DNA of 64,000 bases, taken from positions 1-64,000 of the forward strand of contig CAJUJH010000002.1 in the NCBI GenBank assembly GCA_910586855.1, read 5' to 3'. The position numbers and the translations under genes are program-made. The notes under the pieces are model-generated. The model saw nothing but the letters and a program-made list of their open reading frames with translations. It made no database searches and had not been told where the DNA came from. Below are positions 25,969 to 35,189 of this stretch, piece by piece (position 1 is the first letter of the stretch; each line of letters begins with the position of its first letter). The stretch comes from Candidatus Gastranaerophilales bacterium (GTDB lineage Bacteria > Cyanobacteriota > Vampirovibrionia > Gastranaerophilales > Gastranaerophilaceae).

Positions 25969-27720
25969 ATGAGAGCTTCAAAACTTTTTATACAGACACT
26001 GCGCGACTTTCCAAACGATGCAGAGGCTATGAGCCACAAATTGCTTGTAAGGGCGGGTTTTATAAAGAAATTAGCCAACGGTATTTATACCTATATGCCT
26101 TTAATGAAGCGGGTTTTAGATAAAGTTTCAAAAATCACAAGGGAAGAGATGAACGCTGCCGGGGCACAGGAATTATTAATGCCTTTTGTCCAGCCTGCCG
26201 AATTATGGCAAAAATCAGGCAGATGGCAGGTTTATGGCAAAGAATTGATGAGGATGAAAGACAGGCACGATAATGAAATGTGCCTGGCGCCTACCCATGA
26301 AGAGGTTGTAACCTCTGTTGCAGATGGGATTTTGGCTTCTTATAAACAATTGCCAGTAAATTTATATCATATTCAATTAAAATTTAGGGATGAAATCCGC
26401 CCCAGGTTTGGACTTTTAAGGGGCAGAGAGTTTATAATGAAGGATGCGTACAGCTTTCACACCTCCGAAGAATCACTGGATGAAGAATACCAAAATATGG
26501 CGGAAGCTTATAAAAAAATATTTAAACGCTGCGGGCTTGAAACCCGTATGGTGCAATCGGATTCAGGAGCTATTGGCGGTTCTGTAAGCCATGAGTTTAT
26601 GGTTTTAGTGGATACTGCTGTTGGGGAAGATGATGTATTTTATTGCGAAAAGTGCGGCTATAGCGCTAATTCTAACCATGCCATATCAAAATTAAATGAA
26701 ACTGAAACAGACGGTGGATTTAAAGAACTTAAAACAGTTGATACGCCTAATGTTAAGACAATTGAAGATTTGGCAAAATTCTTTAATATTAAAGAAAACT
26801 GCATTTTAAAAGCAGTTTTATATATTGCAAGCTTTGCTGATGAAGAAACCCCGGATAAGCCTGTGCTTGTAATGATTCGCGGGGATAAAGAGGTTGAAGA
26901 AACAAAATTATCAAATGCGGTTGGTGCTCTTGAAGTGCGCAAAGCCGTTGATGAAGAGGTGGTTGAGGCATTAGGCTGTGAGCCCGGGTATTTAAGCTTT
27001 TTAGGTGCAGCGGATAAAAATGTTGAAATTTTATTTGATGAAACTGCACGCGGTATGAATAATTTTGTAATCGGTGCAAATGAGCCTCATAAGCATATTA
27101 CAGGGTATAATTTTTCTGATATTACAGAAAAAGATGTTAAAGAAGTAAAATTTTTTGATATTTCTCTTGTAAAGGCTGGAGAAGGTTGTCCTGACTGCGG
27201 TGCGCCGTTAAAGATTACAAGAGGGATTGAGGTTGGAAACATATTTAAACTTGGTACAAAATATTCAAAACCAATGAATGCCCTTTATACCGATGAAAAT
27301 GGCAAAACGCACCCTTATATTATGGGCTGCTACGGTATCGGGATTTCAAGAACAGCTGCTGCAGCGGTTGAAAGATACCATGATGAGTTTGGAATTATTT
27401 GGCCGCTTGAGATTGCGCCATATCATGCGGTTGTTGTGCCTGTAAATACTAATGATGAAGCTCAGGTGAAATTAGCGGAAGAAATTTATGAAAAGCTTAA
27501 AAAGGCAGGTATAGAGGTTGTTTTAGATGACAGAGCTGATAGAGCCGGGGTTAAATTTAAGGATGCTGATTTAATTGGTTATCCTTTCCGTATAACGGTT
27601 GGAAAGACAATCGCAGAGGGGCTTGTAGAATTTAAAAAACGTGATGAAAAAGATGTTTTAAAGCTGAGCCCTGATGAAGCTGTAAATCTAGTTGTAGAAC
27701 AGGTTAGCGCTGCAAAATAA
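25969..27720 (+). CDS. proS: Prolyl-tRNA synthetase, bacterial type
   Basis: Class II synthetase that charges tRNA-Pro; 583 residues from this start. The start MRASKLFIQTLRDFPNDAEAMSHKLLVRAG matches the family N-terminus and follows GAGGA. An in-frame ATG at 25930 is rejected because a TATAAT at 25921-25926 would place it upstream of the transcript. Motif 2 (FRDEIRPRFGLLRGREFIMKDAYSF), the inserted YbaK-like editing domain (about residues 230-390), motif 3 (CYGIGISRTAAAAVE) and the anticodon domain are present. Confidence 0.96.
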   Translation: MRASKLFIQTLRDFPNDAEAMSHKLLVRAGFIKKLANGIYTYMPLMKRVLDKVSKITREEMNAAGAQELLMPFVQPAELWQKSGRWQVYGKELMRMKDRHDNEMCLAPTHEEVVTSVADGILASYKQLPVNLYHIQLKFRDEIRPRFGLLRGREFIMKDAYSFHTSEESLDEEYQNMAEAYKKIFKRCGLETRMVQSDSGAIGGSVSHEFMVLVDTAVGEDDVFYCEKCGYSANSNHAISKLNETETDGGFKELKTVDTPNVKTIEDLAKFFNIKENCILKAVLYIASFADEETPDKPVLVMIRGDKEVEETKLSNAVGALEVRKAVDEEVVEALGCEPGYLSFLGAADKNVEILFDETARGMNNFVIGANEPHKHITGYNFSDITEKDVKEVKFFDISLVKAGEGCPDCGAPLKITRGIEVGNIFKLGTKYSKPMNALYTDENGKTHPYIMGCYGIGISRTAAAAVERYHDEFGIIWPLEIAPYHAVVVPVNTNDEAQVKLAEEIYEKLKKAGIEVVLDDRADRAGVKFKDADLIGYPFRITVGKTIAEGLVEFKKRDEKDVLKLSPDEAVNLVVEQVSAAK

Positions 27721-27783
27721 CGCTGCAGTGCCTTTAAATACACGGTTTTACTCTATAATCCAATTAATAAGAGGTTTTAAAAA

Positions 27784-28527
27784 TTGCTAAATTCAGAATT
27801 AAAAATTTCAATATGCCACCTTTATCCTGATTTATTGAATATTTATGGGGATATGGGGAATATTTTGGCGCTAAAAAACAGACTTGAATGGCGCGATATT
27901 GAAGTTGAAATAACTGAAGTGAAAACCGGCGAGCGGGTAAATTATAAAAAACACGATATTTATTTTATAGGCGGAGGACAAGACCAGCAGCAGATTATGG
28001 CATCTTTAGAATTGCAAAAAAATAAGGATGCGATTTTTAAGGCTGCACTTGATAATAATGCTGTTTTTCTTGCAATTTGCGGCGGGTATCAGCTTTTTGG
28101 GCATTATTACCAGCCTTTTAACGCTGATAAATTAAGCGGTATAGGGCTTTTGGATGTTTATACGGTTGCGGGTGAAAACAGGTTTATCGGGAATGTGACT
28201 GCAACTGCTAAATTTTTGAAGAAAAAGACTATTGTTGGTTTTGAGAATCATTCAGGACTTACATATTTAAATGCTGAAGCTGAACCATTTATGAAAGTTA
28301 AAATCGGGAATGGCAACAATGGCAAGGATAAAAGTGAGGGGGCAAGAAACAGAAATGTTTTTGGCACTTATTTACATGGACCGCTTTTACCTAAAAATCC
28401 TGAATTGTGTGATTATTTAATATCTTTAGCTTTGAAGAAAAAATATGATTGCGATATTCCTTTATTAAAATTGAATGATGACATAGAGCTTTTTGTGCAT
28501 AAGGACAGGGTTAAGGCTAAGTATTAA
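27784..28527 (+). CDS. gatD: GatD-like glutamine amidotransferase (lipid II isoglutaminyl synthase subunit)
   Basis: A 247-residue class I (CobB/CobQ-like) amidotransferase. The nucleophile C99 lies in AICGGYQLFG, and the catalytic His in TYLHGPLL (H198). The opening HLYPDLLNIYGDMGNILAL is typical of GatD, which with MurT amidates D-Glu of peptidoglycan stem peptides. MurT is not adjacent here, so the assignment rests on sequence alone; a cobyric-acid-type role is less likely. Translation appears to begin at TTG behind AAGAGG. Confidence 0.82.
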   Translation: MLNSELKISICHLYPDLLNIYGDMGNILALKNRLEWRDIEVEITEVKTGERVNYKKHDIYFIGGGQDQQQIMASLELQKNKDAIFKAALDNNAVFLAICGGYQLFGHYYQPFNADKLSGIGLLDVYTVAGENRFIGNVTATAKFLKKKTIVGFENHSGLTYLNAEAEPFMKVKIGNGNNGKDKSEGARNRNVFGTYLHGPLLPKNPELCDYLISLALKKKYDCDIPLLKLNDDIELFVHKDRVKAKY

Positions 28528-28831
28528 GATTGTCTAATGTTAATGGAAGCTGCTTGACGCCATAAATTTAAAATATAAAAGCCTTATTACTTGATTGCAA
28601 GCATACCGCAACTGCATGATGCGCATGGGTTTTGCCTTTGTTAAGAAATGTAACATCATGTATAAAAAATGAAAAAAGAAAGGCAATTTTTAAAAAGAGA
28701 AATTGTTTATTATAGTGTAAGGTTAGTTTAAATTTAAAATTCAGGTTAGGAAAAGAAAAAGCCATTTAGAAGGCAAATTTAAATTTTAAGTTTAAGCAAA
28801 TGAAGGAAGAATGTAGGTTAGGAGGCAGACA
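28528..28831. other. Intergenic region, 304 bp
   Basis: Purine-rich on the plus strand in its second half. The heptamer AGGTTAG occurs three times (about 28721, 28743 and 28814). No ORF, tRNA or terminator hairpin was identified. It probably carries the promoter and leader of the gene at 28832. Confidence 0.4.
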
Positions 28832-29383
28832 ATGTCTTGGGTAATGTTGTCATTAAGGAAAGTTGCACTGAAGCAAAGAATAAGCAACTTTGATATGAAA
28901 TTGGTACAAATATCCCAAAGGATACAGGATTTGCAAAGTTATGCAAACAATATTGCTGATGGTGTTATAACCTACAATGAAGCTGCAACCTGTCCTTCCT
29001 CTCTATTTGGTACACAGATGGATTTTATGGCAAATTCATCAGGGATTGCTTATCAATCAGCGCAAATTAAAACAGATGCTTATATTCAGCAGATGCAGGG
29101 GCTTCAAAGCCAAACCGGCGGTCAATATAATTATGCCCAAAATTCTATAGATGCAACTTATGCAAACTCAGAACAAGCTTATCTGCTATTTAACGAAATT
29201 TATAAACAGGAATTGGAAGAATACGCAAAAGAGGTTTCAGCCCAATTAAATGAAGAAGAAAAAGCGCTTCAAACAGAACAAGCAAGAATTGAGGCTCAAT
29301 TAAAGGCGGCCGAGGCTGAATATGAAAGCGTATCTCAAAGAATGGATAAAAACATTCAGGCTGATGCAATTAAATTTGCATAA
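28832..29383 (+). CDS. Coiled-coil hypothetical protein, 183 residues
   Basis: Starts MSWVMLSLRKVALKQRISNFDMKLVQISQRIQDLQ and ends in a long Glu/Ala/Gln-rich coiled coil (about residues 125-180). A Gln/Asn/Tyr-rich middle part lies between. No signal peptide. I do not recognise the family. A strong ribosome-binding site (TTAGGAGG) precedes the ATG. A terminator follows, so it is transcribed alone. Confidence 0.72.
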   Translation: MSWVMLSLRKVALKQRISNFDMKLVQISQRIQDLQSYANNIADGVITYNEAATCPSSLFGTQMDFMANSSGIAYQSAQIKTDAYIQQMQGLQSQTGGQYNYAQNSIDATYANSEQAYLLFNEIYKQELEEYAKEVSAQLNEEEKALQTEQARIEAQLKAAEAEYESVSQRMDKNIQADAIKFA

Positions 29384-29428
29384 AAAAAGATTTTAACTCC
29401 TAATCAATTAAAAACTTATAACCTTATC

Positions 29429-29460
29429 GCCAATCTTTATGATTGGCTTTATTTTTATTT
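29429..29460 (+). terminator. Rho-independent terminator
   Basis: A stem GCCAATC/GATTGGC with loop TTTAT and a T-rich tail lies about 45 bp after the coiled-coil gene. Confidence 0.82.
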
Positions 29461-29531
29461 ATTTCGAGATTATGCAGCAAAAATATTTTAAACGTACTAT
29501 TGATTTTGGTGTAACTTTCTTTTAAGATTTA

Positions 29532-29592
29532 TTTATAAACATTAACAATTGTTTTCAAAAAAACTTAATATGTGTTAATATATGTTTATAAA
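29532..29592. promoter_or_regulatory. Inverted repeat upstream of the rpaB-like gene
   Basis: The 11-bp arm TTTATAAACAT (29532-29542) is repeated in inverse at 29582-29592, with inner arms ATTAACA and TGTTAAT. It lies 60-120 bp before the regulator start and may hold the promoter or an operator; the function is unknown. Confidence 0.35.
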
Positions 29593-29653
29593 AATCAATA
29601 TTTCGTAATGGAATAATGGGATAACAAAAGGGAAGATAGGATTTTTTTAAGAA

Positions 29654-30400
29654 ATGACTGATGACTTAAACAATGAACTGGGTGAAGTTAAACAAAAAAT
29701 TCTCGTGGCTGATGATGAAGCAAGTATAAGAAGAATTTTAGAAACCCGCCTTAAAATGGTTGGCTATGATGTTGTTACAGCTGAAGACGGCGAAGAAGCG
29801 GTTGATGTTTATAATAAAACCATGCCGGATTTAGTAATTTTAGATGTTATGATGCCAAAAATGGATGGATATGGCGTTACAAGGGAAATAAGAAGAACAT
29901 CTGATGTTCCTATTATCATATTAACTGCTCTTGGTGATGTATCAGAAAGAATTACCGGTTTAGAGCTTGGTGCTGATGATTATGTTATTAAACCTTTTAG
30001 CCCAAAAGAGCTTGAAGCAAGAGTTAAAGCGGTTTTAAGACGTACAACCACAAAAGAAATTTCAGTTCCATCCGGTAAGACTGCTAAAAACGTTATTACA
30101 ACTGGAAGTATTAAAATAGATACCGCAAGACGTCAGGTATACAGAAAAAATGAACGCATAAGATTAACAGGCATGGAATTTAGCTTATTAGAATTATTAG
30201 TTAATAATTCAGGACAAGCATATTCAAGAAATGAAATTCTGCAGCATGTTTGGGCTTATCCGCCTGACCATAGAATTGATACAAGGGTTGTGGATGTTCA
30301 TATTTCAAGATTACGTTCAAAACTTGAAGCTGACCCCGCTAATCCTGAATTGATTTTGACAGCCCGCGGTATAGGGTATATGTTTCAGAGAATAAACTAA
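29654..30400 (+). CDS. rpaB: OmpR/PhoB-family response regulator, RpaB-like
   Basis: A 248-residue response regulator. The receiver domain (about 14-130) has the acidic pair DDEAS, phosphate acceptor D64 (LDVMMPKMDG), Thr in LTALGD and Lys in YVIKPFSP. The C-terminal winged helix (about 150-248) includes RLTGMEFSLLELLV and RVVDVHISRLRSKLE. Sequence blocks such as DDEASIRRILETRL and ARGIGYMFQRI closely match cyanobacterial RpaB as I know it. RpaB in cyanobacteria controls light-stress genes; its role in a non-photosynthetic cell is unknown. No kinase gene is adjacent. Confidence 0.85.
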   Translation: MTDDLNNELGEVKQKILVADDEASIRRILETRLKMVGYDVVTAEDGEEAVDVYNKTMPDLVILDVMMPKMDGYGVTREIRRTSDVPIIILTALGDVSERITGLELGADDYVIKPFSPKELEARVKAVLRRTTTKEISVPSGKTAKNVITTGSIKIDTARRQVYRKNERIRLTGMEFSLLELLVNNSGQAYSRNEILQHVWAYPPDHRIDTRVVDVHISRLRSKLEADPANPELILTARGIGYMFQRIN

Positions 30401-30470
30401 AAAATGAATTTACAATATAAAGCCCTGGAGAAATTATTTTCAGGGTTTTATTTATATGTAAGGTTGAAAA

Positions 30471-31184
30471 ATGAGCATAGAATTAATAAAAAGATTAAGC
30501 CTTGATAACGAGATTGCAAAAAATATTTTGGTTATCGGTGTATTCCACGGCGATGAAGAACAGGGCGAAGCGCTTGTAAACAGATATTTGGGGCGCTGCG
30601 GGGGCGGTATCTGCCCTGTTTGCGGTTTTAAGTATAAAATGGATGAATTTTGCCGTGAAATTAGCTTTGATAAATCTTGTAGAGAAAATGATTTAAAAAA
30701 TAATCTTTATTATATACCAAGATTAAATTCGGCTAAAACCCGCGTTAATAGAAATGGTGTTGATTTAAACAGAAATTTCCCCACAAAAAACTGGGGTGAA
30801 GATACATCTGCTGCGGGAGACAATGCAGCTGATTATTATGGTGGAAGGGCTGCTGCAAGCGAAGAGGAGACAAAATTTATCGTATCTTTGATGGAACAAA
30901 TTAAATTTGATGCAATTTTAACTATTCACAGCCCCTATAAAATAGTAAATTATGATGGTGACAAGGATGGAGAAGCCTTAAAATTGACGCAAAAAATCTC
31001 GGAATTTACAGGATATCCTGTTCAAAAAGATATAGGATATCCGACACCCGGCAGCTTCGGTACATATGCCGGTGTTGAAAGAGATATTCCAGTTATTACT
31101 GTTGAAGTGGATGAAAATGAGCTCTATAGTGTGCTTTATCCAAAATTTAAGAAGGTTTTTGAATATCTGGAAAATGATTATTAA
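30471..31184 (+). CDS. M14-family zinc carboxypeptidase / murein peptide amidase-like
   Basis: A 237-residue cytoplasmic protein with the M14 zinc motif HGDE (H26, E29), VDLNRNFP in the substrate region, a later His in TIHSPYKI, and the catalytic Glu in ITVEVDE. It resembles MpaA, which trims gamma-D-Glu-Dap peptides during wall recycling. Between the first zinc motif and NLYYIPRLN lies an insertion with five Cys (C43, C48, C51, C61, C70), not usual for MpaA. It starts 70 bp after the rpaB-like gene. Confidence 0.82.
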   Translation: MSIELIKRLSLDNEIAKNILVIGVFHGDEEQGEALVNRYLGRCGGGICPVCGFKYKMDEFCREISFDKSCRENDLKNNLYYIPRLNSAKTRVNRNGVDLNRNFPTKNWGEDTSAAGDNAADYYGGRAAASEEETKFIVSLMEQIKFDAILTIHSPYKIVNYDGDKDGEALKLTQKISEFTGYPVQKDIGYPTPGSFGTYAGVERDIPVITVEVDENELYSVLYPKFKKVFEYLENDY

Positions 31185-31200
31185 ATGTTTATTTATATTT

Positions 31201-31230
31201 AAAAAGCCCCTATTTATAGGAGCTTTAGTT
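31201..31230. terminator. Bidirectional terminator
   Basis: The stem AAAGC-CCCTA/TAGGA-GCTTT has a T run on the minus strand and a weaker one on the plus strand. It separates the converging M14 peptidase and YgiW-type genes. Confidence 0.7.
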
Positions 31231-31241
31231 ATTTTTAAAGT

Positions 31242-31658
31242 TTAGTTTGCAAGTTCAATTTTATCTACTTCAATAATGACGCCGCCTTGTTCTCTTTCAA
31301 GCTCACCTTCAATGATTACGGTGTCCTTTGGTCCGGCTTTAACGCCATTCCAATCGTCATCATCTATTTCAATTTTTACGGTACCTGTATTATCTTTAAA
31401 AAGATAGGTTTCCTTGCCTAATTTAGAAGCTATTTTTCCTCTTAACTTTACATAAACACTGTTTCCAAGTTTTTTTGCTTCTAATACCGTTACAATGCCG
31501 GATTCTAAATCTCCCGTATAGCCGCCCTTATCAGAAGATGAAGGTATATAATCAAAACCGTAGTGGTGCTGTTCTACGCGCGCGTGGTCATGAGCAAAAA
31601 CAACAGGTACAGAAACTGCCAAAACAAGTGCAGCTACAATAAGTGATAATTTTTTCAT
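31242..31658 (-). CDS. YgiW/YdeI-family (BOF domain) periplasmic protein
   Basis: A 138-residue protein with a signal peptide (KKLSLIVAALVLAVSVPVVFA) and a bacterial OB-fold domain: TVLEAKKLGNSVYVKLRGKIASKLGKETYLFKDNTGTVKIEIDDDDW, ending VIIEGELEREQGGVIIEVDKIEL. YgiW and YdeI proteins are linked to stress tolerance and may bind cationic ligands. A His-rich stretch (HDHARVEQHH) follows the signal peptide and could bind metal. A strong GGAGAAA ribosome-binding site is present. Confidence 0.85.
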   Translation of the reverse strand: MKKLSLIVAALVLAVSVPVVFAHDHARVEQHHYGFDYIPSSSDKGGYTGDLESGIVTVLEAKKLGNSVYVKLRGKIASKLGKETYLFKDNTGTVKIEIDDDDWNGVKAGPKDTVIIEGELEREQGGVIIEVDKIELAN

Positions 31659-31676
31659 TTTTTCTCCTTAATTTTT

Positions 31677-32834
31677 TTAACAATCCATTAAAATCTTATA
31701 CACTTCATCGGGAGTGATATTGGATTTTTCTCCCAGAGTGCAATTTCTTTCCTTAAATCTTTCTGAAATAAGTTTAGCGGCTTCAATTTTATCTATGCCG
31801 TAATCAGAAAGCTTTGTTCTCCTTCCTAGTGATTCAAAGAATTTTTTAGTCTTTTTAATTGTGATATCAGCCAGAATATTTTTTGGCAAAAAGTCATTTG
31901 CTCCAAATACTTCAACTGCCATCTTTGCAAGTTTATTCATTTTATCATTTTTTCTGTTCTTCCAAACGCGTGTGAGCACAACGGCTAAAGATTCGCCGTG
32001 GTCTATCCCGTATAGCGCTGTAAGTTCATGTCCTATCATATGGGTTGACCAATCCTGCACGCATCCTAAGGACATCCAATAGTTAAGCCCGCAAGTGGCG
32101 CACCAGAAAACATTAGCTCTTGCCTCGTAATCATTTGGATTATGAAGAACTTTTTTAGCTTCTGTCATAAGGGTTTTAATTAACCCGAGCATCCATTCAT
32201 CTTGAAGCGGGGTATTGACATCATAGGTTGCATACTGCTCCATTGTGTGCACAAAAGTATCTACAATGCCGTTTACGGTTTGTTTTTCAGGAAGAGAGAA
32301 GGTGGTTTTCGGGTCTATAATTGAAAATTTCGGGTAAATAAAATTTGAATGGAAGGCAAGTTTTTCTTTTGTTTCAAGTTTGGAAATTACTGCACCGTTA
32401 TTCATTTCAGAGCCTGTTGCAGGGAGGGTAATAATGTCTCCAAGAGGGATGGCATCTTTGATTTTAGCTCCGCCGTTTAGAAGGATTTCCCAAGGGTCGC
32501 CCTCGTATTTTGCAGCTGCAGCGATAAATTTTGTCCCATCAAGCGTAGAGCCCCCGCCAACAGATAATAGGAAATCTATATTTTCTTTTTTTACAATTTC
32601 AACCGCCTGCATTAATGTTTCAAATTTGGGGTTTGGTTCAATTCCTCCAAATTCTAAAACCGTATGTTCCGATAATGCCTCCATTACCTGTTTGTAGACG
32701 CCATTTTTTCTTATGGAACCGCCGCCGTAGGTCATTAAAATTTTCTTATCTTTTGGGATTTCGTCTTTAACTTTAGATATTGTATCTGCACCAAAAATAA
32801 GCTTTGTCGGCGCTTGAAATTCAAAATTGTTCAT
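31677..32834 (-). CDS. Iron-containing alcohol dehydrogenase, YqhD-like
   Basis: A 385-residue group III alcohol dehydrogenase, close in length to YqhD and butanol dehydrogenases. The N-terminal FQAPTKLIFGADTISKVKDEI, nucleotide-binding GGGS segment, and metal-binding GIVDTFVHTMEQY and HMIGHELTALYGIDHGESLAVV are present. It would reduce aldehydes with NADPH. The frame extends to 32903, but the ATG at 32834 is chosen because AAGGAGG lies 9-10 bp upstream. It shares a short divergent region with the tolC-like gene. Confidence 0.92.
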   Translation of the reverse strand: MNNFEFQAPTKLIFGADTISKVKDEIPKDKKILMTYGGGSIRKNGVYKQVMEALSEHTVLEFGGIEPNPKFETLMQAVEIVKKENIDFLLSVGGGSTLDGTKFIAAAAKYEGDPWEILLNGGAKIKDAIPLGDIITLPATGSEMNNGAVISKLETKEKLAFHSNFIYPKFSIIDPKTTFSLPEKQTVNGIVDTFVHTMEQYATYDVNTPLQDEWMLGLIKTLMTEAKKVLHNPNDYEARANVFWCATCGLNYWMSLGCVQDWSTHMIGHELTALYGIDHGESLAVVLTRVWKNRKNDKMNKLAKMAVEVFGANDFLPKNILADITIKKTKKFFESLGRRTKLSDYGIDKIEAAKLISERFKERNCTLGEKSNITPDEVYKILMDC

Positions 32835-32940
32835 CCTGAAAAAACCTCCTTCAATCGTCTTGATATTATCCTTTTTGGTAATAACTATTTTTAATAATAC
32901 CATATATTATCTTTTTGTAGATTGTAAGGATGGTTATAAG

Positions 32941-34305
32941 TTGAAGCCAGGGTTTAAAATTTTTTTTCTTATATTGTTTATATTATGCGTATTACTTAAT
33001 TCCAACAAGGTTTTTGGGGCAGATTCCAAGGGGATAAAATTAAAAGAGCCTAATGATAGGCTGCAGTATATAGATTTTAATTTTTTTAACAGATTTAATG
33101 ATGAATTATTGCTTCAATATATAATTGCAGGTATAAGCTATAATCACAACTTAAAGGCTTTGAGGCTGAAAATTAATGAAATGCGCCAGATGAAAAATAT
33201 GGAGATTTCAAAAGAATTTCCATCTTTAAGTGTCGGGGCAAATTATTTAGGGCTTAAAATTCCGCATTTTGCTTTTCCATATCAGGGTTTTCGGGATAAT
33301 GCCTTTGCACTTCCTTTTATAACGCATTGGGAAATTGATTTATTTGGCAAAAGGAAGAATAAAATAGAGATGAAGCGGGAGGATTTAAATGCTTCAATTT
33401 ATGAAGAAAAAGGGGCAACAATAGCGCTTGCTGCTGAAATTGCAGGGGTATATTTTAATATTGCAAACCTAGATGAGCAGATTAATATTCAAAATAAAAT
33501 TATTGAAAATAAAAAAGATAAATTAAAAAGGGCTCAAAAGCGCTTTGACAACGGGGTTTTGGGGAAAATTGAACTGAATAATGCCAAAAAAGAAGTGTAC
33601 CTTGAGAAAATTGTTTTGAATGATTATAAAAAAAGGCGGGAAACTTTTTTATCCAACCTTGCGTATTTAACAGGGGAGGCGCCAAATGGGGAATATGAAA
33701 TCAGGAATATTAATAATATTGAATATAGTGGGAAAATCCCTGATTCAATAGCATCGGATGCTGTATTGTCAAGACCTGATTTACTTCAAAAGGAGGCAAA
33801 TTTAAAAAAGGCAAAGATTGATGTATTGCTTGCAAGAAAAGAATTTTTGCCCAACATAAATGTTTTTGGAATTTTAATGTTTTCAACCCTAACGCCTAAT
33901 TTTTTATGGAAAGGGGCAGTTGCAAACCTTGTTGCAGGGGCAACTGAGAAAATTTTTACAGGGGGCGAGCGTATTTTTAATATTAAGCATAAGAAATATG
34001 AATATGAAAGGGTGTTAAATGAGTATCTGGATACCGATTTAAAGGCGCTAAAAGAAGTGAATGATGCTCTGTATAATCTAAAAACCGATGATGAAACCTA
34101 CAGAATGAATTTAGAGAATTTAAGTTTTGAAGAGAATAATTTTGTAAGGATTTCAAATTCTTATAAATCAGGGGTGAAAAACAGAGTTGATGTTTTAGAT
34201 AAAGAGAACAGTTTTTTGTATGAAAAATCAACAACTCTAAATTCTAAAGTTCAGAAATTTGTCGATTTAATTTCTTTATATAAAGCGCTTGGAGGGTGCT
34301 TATGA
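32941..34305 (+). CDS. TolC-family outer membrane efflux protein
   Basis: A 454-residue outer-membrane channel of the OprM/NodT group. A TTG at 32941 behind AAGGA gives a proper signal peptide (MKPGFKIFFLILFILCVLLNSNKVFG); the longer frame from 32827 would overlap the neighbour's ribosome-binding site. The two OEP repeats are visible, with PSLSVGANYLG, HWEIDLFGKRKNKIE, RFDNGVLGKIELNNAKKEV and YKSGVKNRVDVLDKENSFL. It heads a five-gene efflux operon and overlaps the next gene by 4 bp. Confidence 0.9.
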   Translation: MKPGFKIFFLILFILCVLLNSNKVFGADSKGIKLKEPNDRLQYIDFNFFNRFNDELLLQYIIAGISYNHNLKALRLKINEMRQMKNMEISKEFPSLSVGANYLGLKIPHFAFPYQGFRDNAFALPFITHWEIDLFGKRKNKIEMKREDLNASIYEEKGATIALAAEIAGVYFNIANLDEQINIQNKIIENKKDKLKRAQKRFDNGVLGKIELNNAKKEVYLEKIVLNDYKKRRETFLSNLAYLTGEAPNGEYEIRNINNIEYSGKIPDSIASDAVLSRPDLLQKEANLKKAKIDVLLARKEFLPNINVFGILMFSTLTPNFLWKGAVANLVAGATEKIFTGGERIFNIKHKKYEYERVLNEYLDTDLKALKEVNDALYNLKTDDETYRMNLENLSFEENNFVRISNSYKSGVKNRVDVLDKENSFLYEKSTTLNSKVQKFVDLISLYKALGGCL

Positions 34306-35189
34306 AGAAGTTAAAATTTTGGATAGTTTTAATTTTAATTGTCATTATGGCTGTATTTCTTTTGTGGCTTTTGGTTTTTAAAAAAGATAAAAAGGATGAG
34401 CTTTTATTATACGGAAATATTGAAATCCGTGAAGTTAACTTGTCATTCAGGGTTTCAGGCAGATTAAAGGAACTATATTTTGAAGAAGGAGATTATGTTA
34501 AAAAAGGGCAGATTTTAGCAAGGCTTGATTCCGATACGTTTGAAACCAGTTTAAAAGAAGCAAAAGCAAAGGAGGCTGAAACAGCTGCACTCAAAATAAA
34601 CAGCTATGATATTTACAGAAGAAATTTGGCACTATGTGATGATGAGACAATTTCCAAAGAGGAGTGCGAGAATATTTTAACTAATAAAAATAGGACGGCA
34701 GCTGATTTTGACCTTGCGCAGGCACAGCTTAAAAGCGCTAAAATAGCACTTAATGATACAAGATTAATTGCACCGAATGACGGGATAATTTTGACCAGAA
34801 TAACAGAGCCTGGAACTATTCTTGCCTCAGGTGTACCTGTTTACAGTATGTCTTTATTTAAGCCTTTATGGGCAAGAGCTTATGTTTCAGAGGAGGATTT
34901 AGGAAAAATAAAGCTTGGGCAAAAGGCTTATATCTCAAATGATTCGATGCCTGATAAAGAATTTAAGGCGCACATCGGGTTTATTTCGCCAGTTGCTGAA
35001 TTTACCCCAAAAACTGTTGAAACGGTTTCTCTTCGCACGGATTTAGTATATAGATTAAGAGTAATTATAGATGATATTGAAGATGGGAATGATAAGGAAT
35101 TAAGTCTTTATTTGAGACAAGGCATGCCTGTTAATATTAGAATTCCGCTCATAGATTCTTCCGTGGAGAATAATGACTGTGGAAGATGA
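34302..35189 (+). CDS. HlyD-family membrane fusion protein (YbhG-like)
   Basis: A 295-residue periplasmic adaptor with one N-terminal membrane anchor (residues 8-27), a biotinyl-lipoyl half (VSGRLKELYFEEGDYVKKGQILARLDSD), a short coiled coil, the second lipoyl half (RLIAPNDGIILTRITEPGTILASG), and a beta-barrel. It joins the TolC channel to the ABC exporter. The ATG overlaps the tolC-like stop (ATGA) and follows GGAGG. Confidence 0.9.
   Translation: MKKLKFWIVLILIVIMAVFLLWLLVFKKDKKDELLLYGNIEIREVNLSFRVSGRLKELYFEEGDYVKKGQILARLDSDTFETSLKEAKAKEAETAALKINSYDIYRRNLALCDDETISKEECENILTNKNRTAADFDLAQAQLKSAKIALNDTRLIAPNDGIILTRITEPGTILASGVPVYSMSLFKPLWARAYVSEEDLGKIKLGQKAYISNDSMPDKEFKAHIGFISPVAEFTPKTVETVSLRTDLVYRLRVIIDDIEDGNDKELSLYLRQGMPVNIRIPLIDSSVENNDCGR

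Noticed and set aside
32827..32940. N-terminal extension of the tolC-like gene
   Set aside because: It would overlap the divergent dehydrogenase start and ribosome-binding site; the TTG at 32941 gives a proper signal peptide.
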